From assembly GCA_910576125.1 (NCBI GenBank), contig CAJTHM010000008.1:62001-126000 (forward strand): DNA of 64,000 bases, read 5' to 3'. Positions 9,272-17,402 of this stretch are shown here, piece by piece. The notes under the pieces are model-generated. The model worked only from the letters and a program-made list of their open reading frames with translations. It was not told the origin of the DNA and made no database searches. Source of the DNA: Lachnospiraceae bacterium. Its GTDB lineage: Bacteria; Bacillota; Clostridia; Lachnospirales; Lachnospiraceae. Position 1 is the first letter of the stretch; each line of letters starts with the position of its first letter. The translations under genes and the position numbers were made by a program.

Positions 9272-9281
9272 ATTATTGTAT

Positions 9282-9346
9282 GCGGGTTCCTTGTGGAGAT
9301 TCCTGCCAGCCGGGAGGGGCGGGTGGAATCTCCACAAGGGACCCGC
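9282..9346 (+). repeat. 22-bp inverted repeat between HNH and terminase genes
   Basis: The arms 9282-9303 and 9325-9346 are complementary over 22 bases with one G.T position; the loop is 21 bases and very G-rich. There is no U-run after the stem, so it is not an ordinary terminator. Its place between HNH and terS is where cos sites of HNH-type phages lie. Function inferred from position only. Confidence 0.75.
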
Positions 9347-9381
9347 CGGGGAACGGGCGTGGGGTCAAACGCATAAAAACC

Positions 9382-9459
9382 GGAAATCAAACGGGGGATT
9401 GCCCGCCCGGAGATTTCCCTGAAATAAAGGCTTTTAAGGTGCTGCGGTGTTTGATTTCC
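9382..9459 (+). repeat. overlapping alternative inverted repeats upstream of terS
   Basis: GGAAATCAAAC (9382-9392) has a perfect reverse complement GTTTGATTTCC at 9449-9459. Its first seven bases can instead pair with GATTTCC at 9412-9418. The two pairings are mutually exclusive. Together with the stronger hairpin just upstream they fill the HNH-terS gap and could be terminase recognition sequence. Confidence 0.55.
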
Positions 9460-9502
9460 TCAGCTTTTTTTCAAAGAAAATCAAAGAAACGGGGTGAAAA
9501 CA

Positions 9503-10036
9503 GTGGCAAAAGACGGCAGCGGACGGGGCGGCGCAAGGCCGGGGGCAGGGCGCAAGCCCAAGGCACTCACGGAGAAGATTGCCGAAGGCCGGCCGGCGGA
9601 AGTCATGATGGAACCGACCGAGCTGGAGGGCGTGGATGTGCCGCCCGTGAAGGATTTCCTTAAGTCTCCGCAGAAGAGCGGACGGGAGCTGGTGGCGGAG
9701 GAGGTTTTCAACGAAACGTATGCCTGGCTGAAAGCGAGAGGGTGTGAAAAGCTGGTCACCGTGCAGATGGTGGAGCAGTATGCCATGAGCGTCTCCCGGT
9801 GGATTCAATGCGAGGAGATTGTATCCTCCACGGGCTTCCTTGCGAAGCACCCGACCACGGGGGCCGCCATTGCCTCCCCTTATGTTTCCATGAGCCAGTC
9901 CTACATGAAGCAGACCAACTACTGCTGGATGCAGATATACCAGATCGTGAAGGAGAACTGCTCGGTGGAGTTTTCGGGAAATACGCCGCAGGACGATGTG
10001 ATGGAGCGGCTGCTCCGCGCAAGGAAGGGTATGTAG
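9503..10036 (+). CDS. P27-family terminase small subunit
   Basis: 177 residues from GTG 9503 (MAKDGSGRGGARPGAGRKP); GTG 9494 is an alternative. The basic Gly/Arg-rich start and the helical core (QMVEQYAMSVSRWIQCEEI ... SYMKQTNYCWMQIYQIVKENC) fit the P27 (phage terminase small subunit) family. It recognises the packaging site and loads the large subunit. Unusually, the large subunit gene lies about 8.2 kb downstream rather than immediately next. Confidence 0.85.
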   Translation: MAKDGSGRGGARPGAGRKPKALTEKIAEGRPAEVMMEPTELEGVDVPPVKDFLKSPQKSGRELVAEEVFNETYAWLKARGCEKLVTVQMVEQYAMSVSRWIQCEEIVSSTGFLAKHPTTGAAIASPYVSMSQSYMKQTNYCWMQIYQIVKENCSVEFSGNTPQDDVMERLLRARKGM

Positions 10037-10112
10037 GGATGTTTGAAAACCGGCGGACATACAGAAAGAATTTGCATTAAGGTTAATTTGTATAAAATGT
10101 GAAAAAAGGAGA

Positions 10113-10146
10113 TTGACAAAGCAAGTTTCGTCTGCCATACTATAAT
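10113..10146 (+). promoter_or_regulatory. putative promoter of the NTase moron
   Basis: A consensus TTGACA lies at 10113-10118 and a consensus TATAAT at 10141-10146, but 22 bases apart. With a 17-base spacer the -10 would be CATACT at 10136-10141. Either way the short AT-rich gap after terS holds a vegetative-type promoter directly before a gene that also has its own terminator. Confidence 0.55.
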
Positions 10147-10202
10147 GATTTAGCGACAAAAAAGAGCGCTGGATGGAGGCATGGGCGGACAGGAGAAAAA
10201 GA

Positions 10203-10877
10203 ATGGCATACGAATATGTGAGTGAAAAGGAAGTCAAGCCATACCGCAGTGAGTGTTCGCAGATGCTTACAGAACTGCGGGATTATTTGAATGGGGAATT
10301 CGGCATAATTACGCAGTTTTTCCTTGTAGGCAGTGGGAGCCATGCGCGGAAACTTGTCATGCGGAATGGGAATGCCCCGTTTGATTTGGACTATAATCTG
10401 GTGGTTATAAGGATGCCGGAGGAATATTGGCATAATCCTCAATGCCTTAAAAACAGGGTGAGGGATTCTTTGAATCTGATATTAAGGAGACGCATGAGCC
10501 ATGTTGTAAGGGGAGGCCAGTTTTCGTATGGGAAGGATTCAACATCTGCCATAACTGCCTTGATGTATACTCCCGGTATCCTGTCACAGGTGGCTTTCAG
10601 TTTTGACCTTGCCATACTGGCCAGGGATGAAGACGGGACTTATTACAGGCTGCTCCATGATAAGGGTACTAACAATTATCATTGGGGAGAAGCACCGTCC
10701 GTCCACCACATCCGGGAAAAAGCTGAAGCCATTAAGTCCAAAAGGCATTGGGGCGAGGTTCGGGATAGATATAAAGCCAAGAAAAATATGTATCTTGAAC
10801 GCCAGGATAAAAATCATCCATCCTATATCGTTTATGCCGAAACAATAAACGAGGTATATAGAAAATATTTTAAATGA
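10203..10877 (+). CDS. polymerase-beta-superfamily nucleotidyltransferase-fold protein (moron)
   Basis: 224 residues from ATG 10203 (AGGAG at 10191-10195); ATG 10173 is an upstream alternative without a good ribosome site. FFLVGSGSHARK (GSGS 43-46) followed by FDLDYNLVV (D61, D63) is the NTase hG[GS]...DxD signature. FSFDLAIL (D135) supplies the third acidic residue on a later strand. The arrangement resembles OAS/CD-NTase-like and MNT-like enzymes. No effector or HEPN partner is adjacent. The gene is visibly AT-richer than its neighbours and is insulated by its own promoter and terminator, as expected of a moron; a defence or host-modifying role is inference. Confidence 0.68.
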   Translation: MAYEYVSEKEVKPYRSECSQMLTELRDYLNGEFGIITQFFLVGSGSHARKLVMRNGNAPFDLDYNLVVIRMPEEYWHNPQCLKNRVRDSLNLILRRRMSHVVRGGQFSYGKDSTSAITALMYTPGILSQVAFSFDLAILARDEDGTYYRLLHDKGTNNYHWGEAPSVHHIREKAEAIKSKRHWGEVRDRYKAKKNMYLERQDKNHPSYIVYAETINEVYRKYFK

Positions 10878-10887
10878 CTATTTTTGG

Positions 10888-10910
10888 AACCGTCCTATGG
10901 GCGGTTTTTT
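10888..10910 (+). terminator. rho-independent terminator of the NTase moron
   Basis: AACCGTCC (10888-10895) pairs with GGGCGGTT (10899-10906) across a three-base loop, followed by a T run to 10910. It starts eleven bases after the NTase stop codon. Confidence 0.85.
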
Positions 10911-10975
10911 CATGCCTTTTTTTAATCGGAGGGTGATTTAGGCGATGCAGTCTGCTACGAAAAGGAGGTTTTTTA

Positions 10976-12232
10976 ATGAAGACAACGACTGATATGCAGC
11001 TTGTAGCTGTTGGAAAATTGGTGCCGTATGTGAATAATGCGCGGACGCACTCACCGAAGCAGCTTACAAAGCTCCGCTCATCCTTGCGGGAGTTCGGCTT
11101 CATCAACCCGGTCATCATCGACCGGGATTTTAATGTCATTGCGGGGCATGGCAGGATCATGGCGGCAAAAGAAGAAGGAATTGCAGAGGTTCCGTGTGTG
11201 TTCGCAGACTTCTTGACGGAGGCGCAGAAGAAAGCCTATATCCTTGCGGACAACCGCATGGCTTTGGATGCGGAATGGGATGAGGAACTGCTCCGTATCG
11301 AGATTGAAAGCCTGCAGGGTGCGGACTTCGATGTATCCCTGACAGGCTTCGGCGAGGATGAGATTGCCGACCTCTTTGCCGGGGCCGGGGAAAAAGATGT
11401 GAAGGATGATGGCTTCGATCTTTCCGCCGCACTGGAGAAAGCGGCGTTCGTGGAGCGGGGCGATATCTGGACGGTGGGCAGGCACAGGATTATGTGCGGT
11501 GATGCCACCAGTGCGGAGGACGTGGCGGCGCTCATGGGCGGGAAGAAGGCAAACCTCATCGTGACGGACCCGCCGTATAACGTCGCATTCAAGAGCGGCA
11601 GCGGGCTTTCCATCCAGAATGACAGCATGGAGAACGGGGAGTTTTACACTTTTCTGTACAATTCCTTCCAGAACATGGCGGAGCATCTGGAAAAAGGCGG
11701 CGCAGCGTATGTGTTCCATGCGGACACGGAGGGGCTGAATTTCCGCAAGGCGTTTGTGGATGCAGGGTTCCACCTTGCCGGGGTGTGCATCTGGGTGAAA
11801 AATTCCCTCGTGCTTGGACGCTCGGATTACCAGTGGCAGCATGAGCCTGTGCTGTACGGCTTTCTAAAGAACGGGAAGCATCCGTGGTATTCCGACCGGA
11901 AGCAGACCACCATCTGGAACTATGACAAGCCGAAGCGGAACAAGAACCATCCGACCTCGAAGCCGCTTGACCTGCTCGGATACCCAATCTGCAATTCTTC
12001 CCAGGAGAATGCCATCGTTTTGGACACCTTCGGCGGCAGCGGCTCCACGATGATGGCATGCGAGCAGACGAACCGCATCTGCCATATGATGGAGCTGGAT
12101 GAGAAGTATGCGTCCGTCATCTTGCGGAGGTATGTGGAGGATACCGGGGATTCGGAAAATGTGTCTGTGGAGCGGGGCGGGGAGAAAATCCCATACTCCG
12201 CGCTGGTGAAGGAGGTGGCGGTGGATGGGTAA
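10976..12232 (+). CDS. ParB-like / DNA methyltransferase fusion (beta-class, N6-adenine or N4-cytosine)
   Basis: 418 residues. Residues 1-~95 form a ParB/Srx-like domain (VNNARTHSPKQL, GHGRIMAAKE). The rest is an amino-methyltransferase with DPPYN (198-202) before FGGSGS (352-357), the order of beta-class enzymes. This fusion is common in Firmicutes phages and ICEs, where it is thought to mask phage DNA from host restriction. A GGAGG lies just upstream. The stop overlaps a remnant PP-loop reading frame. Confidence 0.92.
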   Translation: MKTTTDMQLVAVGKLVPYVNNARTHSPKQLTKLRSSLREFGFINPVIIDRDFNVIAGHGRIMAAKEEGIAEVPCVFADFLTEAQKKAYILADNRMALDAEWDEELLRIEIESLQGADFDVSLTGFGEDEIADLFAGAGEKDVKDDGFDLSAALEKAAFVERGDIWTVGRHRIMCGDATSAEDVAALMGGKKANLIVTDPPYNVAFKSGSGLSIQNDSMENGEFYTFLYNSFQNMAEHLEKGGAAYVFHADTEGLNFRKAFVDAGFHLAGVCIWVKNSLVLGRSDYQWQHEPVLYGFLKNGKHPWYSDRKQTTIWNYDKPKRNKNHPTSKPLDLLGYPICNSSQENAIVLDTFGGSGSTMMACEQTNRICHMMELDEKYASVILRRYVEDTGDSENVSVERGGEKIPYSALVKEVAVDG

Positions 12233-12341
12233 GCCGGAATACTGTGTGGCGGCGCTGTCCGGGGGCAAGGATTCGACAGGCAGGGCGTTTTTTAATGCAT
12301 TGAAAAAGAGGCTGGGGGAGGCGGCAGATGGAAAGAGATAA
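12225..12341 (+). pseudogene. truncated PP-loop (PAPS-reductase-like) ATPase remnant, 38 codons
   Basis: Beginning inside the end of the methyltransferase gene, the frame reads MGKPEYCVAALSGGKDST, a textbook PP-loop of the PAPS-reductase/adenine-alpha-hydrolase superfamily. It then passes directly to an unrelated-looking charged tail and stops at 12339-12341, inside the next methyltransferase gene. Intact phage homologues are several hundred residues long and usually lie exactly between a ParB-MTase and a C5-MTase. An internal deletion has therefore probably removed nearly the whole gene while leaving both ends. Confidence 0.7.
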
Positions 12342-14406
12342 TTTGACGCTGGGCAGCCTGTTCTCCGGCTCCGGCGCTTTCGAACTTGGCGGCCTGCTTG
12401 CCGGGATCACGCCTTTATGGGCATCGGAAATTGAGCCGTTCCCGATCAGGGTGACCACAAAGCGGCTGCCTTTTGTGAAACATTACGGTGACGTCAACAG
12501 CATCCATGGGGATGAAGTGGAGCCCGTGGATATCATAACATTCGGCTCGCCGTGCCAGAACCTGTCAATTGCCGGAAAGCGGGCAGGGCTTGAAGGGAAG
12601 CAGTCCAGCCTGTTCTTCCAGGCAATCAGGATCATAAAGGAAATGAGGTGTGCGACAGATGGGAGATACCCAAGATTTATCGTATGGGAGAACGTGCCGG
12701 GGGCCTTCTCCTCAAATGGCGGGGAGGATTTCAGGGCAGTCCTTGAAGCGGTCTGTTCCGTTAAAGACGGGGACATTCCTGTACCTGGACCTCCAAAGGG
12801 GAAATGGGCGAATGCCGGATGCATCATGGCAGACGGGTTTTCCCTCGCGTGGCGGGTGGTCGATGCCTGCCTGTGGGGCGTCCCCCAACGTAGAAAACGC
12901 ATCTACCTTGTCAGCGATCTTACAGGCGGGAGTGCCGGAAAGATATTATTTGAGTCCGAGGGCGTGTCAGGGTATACTCCGCAGGGCTTCCGTGCGTGGC
13001 AAGGAGCTGCCGGAGGTGCTGCGGAGGGCTTTGGAGCGGCAGGCGGCATCTGTTTAAATGACATGGGCGGCCAGTATATTTCCGTAGATAACGGCATGGC
13101 GTGTACTTTGCGGGCGCAGAGCCACGGCCACCCGCCGTGCGTGATGGAGGCGGCGGGATTCTGTACGGAGCATTCGGCGGACAGCCGGGGCATCGGTTAT
13201 GGGGAGGAACTTTCCCCCACGCTCCGGGCTGGTACGGTCCCGGCAGCGGTGGCGCTGGAGAACCATCCCACGGACAGCCGGGTGAAAATGTCAGAGGATA
13301 ACATGGTGCAGACGCTGACTTCCCGGATGGGGACAGGCGGAGGGAATGTGCCGCTCGTCATGGATGCGGCTACACCCAAGACGCTGAAAATCCGCGCCGG
13401 GGGTGGAAATGGAGGGAAGGGGGCGCTGATCCAGGATAATAAATCAGCCACCCTTTCCTGCAACAATGACCAGACCGTGTTCGTGCCTTTCTGCAAAGGG
13501 ACGCGCCCGCACTCTGCGGAGGACGCGCCCACATGGGAAAATAGGGAAGTGGCAAACACGCTGAATACTTTCGATATAGGGGAAACGCACTGCAATGAGC
13601 TTGTGGTGCAGGCATACGGCATCTGTTCCAAAGAGAGCAATGCCATGAAATCCGATAACCCGCACAGCGGTTTTTATGAAGCGCAGACTGCACGGACCCT
13701 TGACTGTAACTGTAATAACCCGTCCTCGAATCAGGGCGGTATTGCGGTGGTGGCGGTGCAGGGCTCCATGATCGGCAGGGATGATAAGAACGGGCCGCAG
13801 GGCAGCGGGGTGAATGAGGATGTGTGTTTCAGCCTGACCGGGGCAGACCGCCATGCGGTGGCATACCCCACCTACTGCACGAGCAAGAATTCCTATTTCA
13901 TGCGGGCGGAAAAGGAGCTGGCAAACACACTGGTGGCTACGGATTATAAGGACCCGCCCATCATCAATGACGTGCGTACCGCATCGGGCAAGGAGGTATT
14001 TGGCACGATCTCCGCGGGCATGGGTTCCAGGCAGTGGCTTGGGAACCAGGAGGCGTTCAGCGGTGACTACCATATCGTAGAGCCGGACTATATCGTCCGC
14101 AGGCTCACACCCACGGAATGCGCGAGGCTGCAGGGCTTCCCGGACTGGTGGTGTGACGGGCTGGGGACGGATGACCCCACGGAGGAAGAATTGATATTCT
14201 GGCGGGAGGTATTCGAGACCCACCGTAAAATAATGGGAACTTCCGTCAGACCGAAGTCCGACAGCCAGATTCGGAAATGGCTGAAAGACCCCCATTCCGA
14301 TTCGGCGGAGTACCGTATGTGGGGGAACGGCTGCGCCCTGCCGAACGTATATTTCGTGCTTTGCGGCATTGTGTACTATGCACAGTTCCCGGAATGTTTA
14401 TTGTAA
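12328..14406 (+). CDS. phage C5-cytosine DNA methyltransferase
   Basis: 692 residues. AdoMet motif I is LFSGSGAFE (11-19). Motif IV is GSPCQNLS (73-80) with catalytic C76. Motif VI is ENVPG (121-125) and motif VIII QRRKRIYLV (187-195). The C-terminal LTPTECARLQGFPDW and YRMWGNGCALPNVY correspond to motifs IX and X. About 390 residues separate motifs VIII and IX, far more than in single-specificity enzymes, with repeated glycine- and cysteine-containing segments. This fits the large phage type with an extended or multi-target recognition region. Likely protects phage DNA from restriction. Confidence 0.93.
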   Translation: MERDNLTLGSLFSGSGAFELGGLLAGITPLWASEIEPFPIRVTTKRLPFVKHYGDVNSIHGDEVEPVDIITFGSPCQNLSIAGKRAGLEGKQSSLFFQAIRIIKEMRCATDGRYPRFIVWENVPGAFSSNGGEDFRAVLEAVCSVKDGDIPVPGPPKGKWANAGCIMADGFSLAWRVVDACLWGVPQRRKRIYLVSDLTGGSAGKILFESEGVSGYTPQGFRAWQGAAGGAAEGFGAAGGICLNDMGGQYISVDNGMACTLRAQSHGHPPCVMEAAGFCTEHSADSRGIGYGEELSPTLRAGTVPAAVALENHPTDSRVKMSEDNMVQTLTSRMGTGGGNVPLVMDAATPKTLKIRAGGGNGGKGALIQDNKSATLSCNNDQTVFVPFCKGTRPHSAEDAPTWENREVANTLNTFDIGETHCNELVVQAYGICSKESNAMKSDNPHSGFYEAQTARTLDCNCNNPSSNQGGIAVVAVQGSMIGRDDKNGPQGSGVNEDVCFSLTGADRHAVAYPTYCTSKNSYFMRAEKELANTLVATDYKDPPIINDVRTASGKEVFGTISAGMGSRQWLGNQEAFSGDYHIVEPDYIVRRLTPTECARLQGFPDWWCDGLGTDDPTEEELIFWREVFETHRKIMGTSVRPKSDSQIRKWLKDPHSDSAEYRMWGNGCALPNVYFVLCGIVYYAQFPECLL

Positions 14407-14489
14407 CATTTATTCTGACATTCCAGTTGCTTTTATCCCCGTTCAGAGTGATTAATGTAATACCGAAAGGGAAAACACGAAAATGGAGG
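14402..14489 (+). repeat. repeated leader element, copy 1
   Basis: Shares with the elements at 16294-16405 and 16994-17096 an ACATTTAT block, a TTCAGAG block, and the run TACCGAAAGGGAAAA leading into the ribosome site of the next gene. It is the most diverged of the three clear copies. Role unknown; probably a shared 5' untranslated control element. Confidence 0.6.
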
Positions 14490-14497
14490 AAAAAAGG

Positions 14498-15388
14498 ATG
14501 AGGATTGAAACAAACGCAGCAAACAGGAAAGATGTAGTAAAGGCGGTCAGCGGGATTTTAGGGCAGCATGCAAAGTACCTTGGGGTTCCGACCTGCGCCT
14601 ACCAGATCGGAAACTGCACCATCGATAAGAAAGGCGCAGTGGAAACCGAAGATGAAAAGACGGCGGAGCTGGTAACGGCAGGGCTGACGGAGCAGGGATT
14701 CATCGGGAACCCACAGCCGGAGACGGATGAAACAGCGGTCAGCATCCCGGTGGAGGGAATGAGCGCAGAGGGGCTTAAGAACCTGGTTTTCCTGACACAC
14801 AGCAAGCAGTACCTTATTAACCGCGCTTTTGCGGAAGAGGTTTTCCGGATCCCCGCAAAGCTGGCGGAGGCGCTGGGCAGCGTGGAGATTCCCGATGCGG
14901 AAACTTTCCTGCAGACATTCAAAAGCCATGCGGAAGGGTGCAGAGGCATCAGCTTTCAGGACGGGAACGCCACCTTCACCCTTCCCACGGCGGACGACCC
15001 CGACATGATAAAGGCATTCACGCACCTTGCGGCGGCGATGGTACAGCAGGCAAAGGAGCAGAAACGCATCAGCCCCAGGGAGACCATTGAGGAAAACGAG
15101 AAATACTACATGAGGATATGGCTCCTGCGCCTCGGCTTTGGCGGCGCAGAGGGTAAGGAGATACGGGACCTTCTGATGAAAAAGCTGAAAGGGCATTCCG
15201 CTTTCCGCACCGATGAGAATAGGCAGAGGTGGCAGGAAGCCCGCCGGAACGAGCGGGAGGCGGCAAAGCAGCAGGAACAGACGCCTGCGGAGGAAACAGC
15301 AGGGCAGCAGGAACAGGCACCCGCAGAGGAAACGGCGGAGCCTGCGGATGCGGCTCCGGCTGGACAGGATTCCGGCGCGGAAGAATAA
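14498..15388 (+). CDS. conserved phage protein, often annotated virulence-related
   Basis: 296 residues from ATG 14498, eight bases after GGAGG (14485-14489). No catalytic motif is recognised. Residues ~90-115 (NLVFLTHSKQYLINRAF) and ~195-240 look helical. The last ~45 residues are a low-complexity repeat of Q-E-Q-(T/A)-P-A-E-E-T-A type units. Homologues I remember from clostridial prophages carry the name virulence protein without evidence. It opens a row of small accessory genes and has a copy of the repeated leader. Confidence 0.65.
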   Translation: MRIETNAANRKDVVKAVSGILGQHAKYLGVPTCAYQIGNCTIDKKGAVETEDEKTAELVTAGLTEQGFIGNPQPETDETAVSIPVEGMSAEGLKNLVFLTHSKQYLINRAFAEEVFRIPAKLAEALGSVEIPDAETFLQTFKSHAEGCRGISFQDGNATFTLPTADDPDMIKAFTHLAAAMVQQAKEQKRISPRETIEENEKYYMRIWLLRLGFGGAEGKEIRDLLMKKLKGHSAFRTDENRQRWQEARRNEREAAKQQEQTPAEETAGQQEQAPAEETAEPADAAPAGQDSGAEE

Positions 15389-15450
15389 GGAGCGGAACGG
15401 GCAGGGAGGCATCCCCTCCCTGCCGGAATCTACGGAAGGAGATATGCGGA

Positions 15451-15699
15451 ATGAACCTTAGTATCAAAAAAGAGGAACTGGGAACCCTGCGGGAGAAATA
15501 CCCGCCGGGGTGCAGGGTGGAACTGGTAAAGATGGATGACCCCTACAGGGAGATGCCGCCCGGACTGCGTGGTGTGGTGACGGGCATTGACGATTCCGGC
15601 TCCATCCACGTTGCCTGGCAGAACGGGAGCAGCCTTGCGGTGATATTCGGCGAGGATGAATGCCGGAGGGTTGAGGATGCGGAAAGGGAGGCAGGATAA
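15451..15699 (+). CDS. DUF4314 family protein
   Basis: 82 residues from ATG 15451. YPPGCRVELVKMDDPYREMPPGLRGVV and GSIHVAWQNGSSLAVIFGEDECR are the DUF4314 signature: a small beta-barrel of SH3/KOW appearance. It is widespread in Firmicutes phages and ICEs and has no established function. It lies in the small-gene row between the methyltransferases and the large terminase. Confidence 0.88.
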   Translation: MNLSIKKEELGTLREKYPPGCRVELVKMDDPYREMPPGLRGVVTGIDDSGSIHVAWQNGSSLAVIFGEDECRRVEDAEREAG

Positions 15700-15703
15700 C
15701 GGG

Positions 15704-16030
15704 ATGGAATGGGCAGAAGCAGAGCGGCAGGTAAAGGCCCTCATGGAGAAACACGGGTATCGGACGATGGAGGGCGTGCCTGCGAAGATCGATTGGGAGG
15801 GCAGGGAACACCTGCTGAGTTTAAGGTGCGTCCAGTGCGCCAGTCTCAGGGATGCCCTCAAAGGCGGGAAAAAGGTGGCACTCCGGGTTGAGGCCGCCGT
15901 CCGTGAAAGGAAGGACAGGTGGATGACGGCGCGGCTGGTGGGTGAGCTGGCCGAAGAATGCCGGAAGGCGGAGGGGCTGATGCGCGAGGTGGCGGAACGG
16001 GAGATCACCTTTACCGGCTATCTGGAATAA
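15704..16030 (+). CDS. hypothetical phage protein, 108 aa
   Basis: ATG 15704 follows the DUF4314 stop closely. ATG 15677, in the same frame with GGAGGG six bases upstream, is an equally possible start. The product is highly charged and probably helical, with a single C-x2-C pair near residues 44-47. No family recognised. Confidence 0.6.
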   Translation: MEWAEAERQVKALMEKHGYRTMEGVPAKIDWEGREHLLSLRCVQCASLRDALKGGKKVALRVEAAVRERKDRWMTARLVGELAEECRKAEGLMREVAEREITFTGYLE

Positions 16031-16059
16031 AGGGGAATTATGGAAGGAGGCGGATTGAT

Positions 16060-16278
16060 ATGGCAATGCAGGAACGGATGCCGGGGAATGCACATGAAAA
16101 GCGCAACTGCTGGCAGCGGGGCAGAGGCTCCTACAGCATGAGGGGCGAGCTGCGCCGGGGCATTTCCCTGAATAAGAAGTACCTGAACCGGAAGGTTCGG
16201 CACAGCAATAAGCAGGCATTAAAGCGTGGGGATTATAAGCGCATCTGCAGGACATTACATATGGTGGAGTTCTCATAA
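16060..16278 (+). CDS. small basic phage protein, 72 aa
   Basis: ATG 16060 is preceded by GGAGG (16046-16050). The protein is rich in arginine and lysine (GRGSYSMRGELRRG, LNRKVRHSNKQALKRGDYKR), which suggests nucleic-acid binding. Similar short sequences occur in clostridial mobile elements next to DUF4314. Function unknown. Confidence 0.65.
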   Translation: MAMQERMPGNAHEKRNCWQRGRGSYSMRGELRRGISLNKKYLNRKVRHSNKQALKRGDYKRICRTLHMVEFS

Positions 16279-16293
16279 ACCGCCATAAGACGC

Positions 16294-16405
16294 ACAGTTA
16301 TCCACCCATATCTTTGTCACATTTATGGCGCAGATATGAGTGGATAATACCCGCTTTCAGAGGTAACATGTGTACTACCGAAAGGGAAAATACAAAAACG
16401 GAGGA
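16294..16405 (+). repeat. repeated leader element, copy 2
   Basis: Over about 100 bases it matches the copy at 16994-17096 closely. Shared blocks are CATTTATG, TGAGTGGATAATACC, TTCAGAGGTAA, ATGTGTACTACC and AAAGG.AAA, ending just before the ribosome site of the gene at 16414. The conservation of noncoding sequence in front of unrelated genes implies a regulatory RNA or DNA element. Confidence 0.75.
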
Positions 16406-16413
16406 CACACACC

Positions 16414-16782
16414 ATGAAGAAGATCGAACTTTTTGAAAGAGCCATTGCGGAGCAGGCAGCAAGCCTTAAGGACCTGGGCATCAACCCCACACTGTTCTGG
16501 ACATACCGGAACAGCATCACGGCGGGAAACGACAGGATTGATTTTGGCGAGACCATCTGGGACACCGACATCCCGGAGATCACCCGGACGCTTAAGGAGA
16601 ACGGCATCAGCGAATTCACCATCAGCAGCACCTTTTCAAGCCTGATCCCGACCCTTGCGGAATTTGAAAAGCACGGCTTCCGGATGGCGGGGCTGACCGA
16701 GGTGAAGGCAAACTACACGGACTTCCAGACGATGGAGCGGGCGGTCATCCCGGCAATCAGGATGGAATTAAAGGAGGTGTAA
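16414..16782 (+). CDS. conserved hypothetical phage protein, 122 aa
   Basis: GGAGG lies at the end of the leader repeat, about nine bases before the ATG. The sequence alternates helices and strands (ERAIAEQAASLKDLGI, FWTYRNSITAGNDRIDF, FTISSTFSSLIPTLAEFEKHGF). It resembles proteins found in Firmicutes phages and conjugative elements that have no assigned role. Soluble; no signal or membrane segment. Confidence 0.65.
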   Translation: MKKIELFERAIAEQAASLKDLGINPTLFWTYRNSITAGNDRIDFGETIWDTDIPEITRTLKENGISEFTISSTFSSLIPTLAEFEKHGFRMAGLTEVKANYTDFQTMERAVIPAIRMELKEV

Positions 16783-16788
16783 GGCAGG

Positions 16789-16968
16789 ATGATGACGGAA
16801 AAAATAAGGGAACAGATATCCGCAGTCCGTGACAGCGGTGTGGCGAATATGTGTGACACGGCTGCGGTGCAGCGGGCGGCATTTGAGAGGGATTTCTACG
16901 AACTGGTCCTTTTTATCGAGGAAAACCGGGAGGAATACTGGAACTTCATACTGACGGGCAGGGAATGA
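16789..16968 (+). CDS. DUF5049 family protein, 59 aa
   Basis: A short gene starting MMTEKIREQISAVRDSG with GGAGG at 16773-16777. The pattern AVRDSGVANMCDTAAVQRAA ... FYELVLFIEENREEYWNFILTG matches DUF5049, a small helical family in gut Firmicutes and their mobile elements. Function unknown. It probably forms one unit with the 122-residue gene seven bases upstream. Confidence 0.75.
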   Translation: MMTEKIREQISAVRDSGVANMCDTAAVQRAAFERDFYELVLFIEENREEYWNFILTGRE

Positions 16969-16993
16969 CGGCTTCCCTGCCTCTTATAATGTA

Positions 16994-17096
16994 CACAATT
17001 ATCTGCGGTTATTTTTGTCGCATTTATGCCTCCGAATTGAGTGGATAATACCTGCGTTCAGAGGTAATATGTGTACTACCAAAAGGAAAACGGAGG
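16994..17096 (+). repeat. repeated leader element, copy 3
   Basis: Near-identical in layout to copy 2, including TGAGTGGATAATACC, TTCAGAGGTAATATGTGTACTACC-type sequence and the trailing AAAAGGAAAA before a GGAGG site. It separates the DUF5049 gene from the gene at 17107. Confidence 0.75.
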
Positions 17097-17106
17097 AAAA
17101 AAGCAA

Positions 17107-17388
17107 ATGAAAAAATACGAGATCAACTTTTTACAGACCACCACAATCGAACACCTGCAGGACAAAATCCCCTGCTGCTACGGCGGCGCGCTGGCCTTCG
17201 GGGAGAAGGTGCTGGTGACGATGGTAAACTGGAGAGGGCAGTACGAGGCAGCCATTTACGAGTTCATCGAGACGCCGGAGGAAACGGGGCTTGGGCAGAT
17301 CGAATGCAGGCTCAACCTGGTGGAGATTGCGGATGAAACTTTTAAGGACGGCGGACACGCAATGCAGTGGGCGATTGGCAGGGCATAA
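17107..17388 (+). CDS. hypothetical phage protein, 93 aa
   Basis: ATG 17107 follows GGAGG (17092-17096). A predominantly beta pattern is visible (KYEINFLQTTTIEHL, EKVLVTMVNWRGQYEAAIYEF, CRLNLVEIAD). No motif recognised. It shares the leader repeat with two other genes of this block and is followed at 14 bases by another small gene. Confidence 0.62.
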   Translation: MKKYEINFLQTTTIEHLQDKIPCCYGGALAFGEKVLVTMVNWRGQYEAAIYEFIETPEETGLGQIECRLNLVEIADETFKDGGHAMQWAIGRA

Positions 17389-17402
17389 GGAGGAAAAGCA
17401 CG

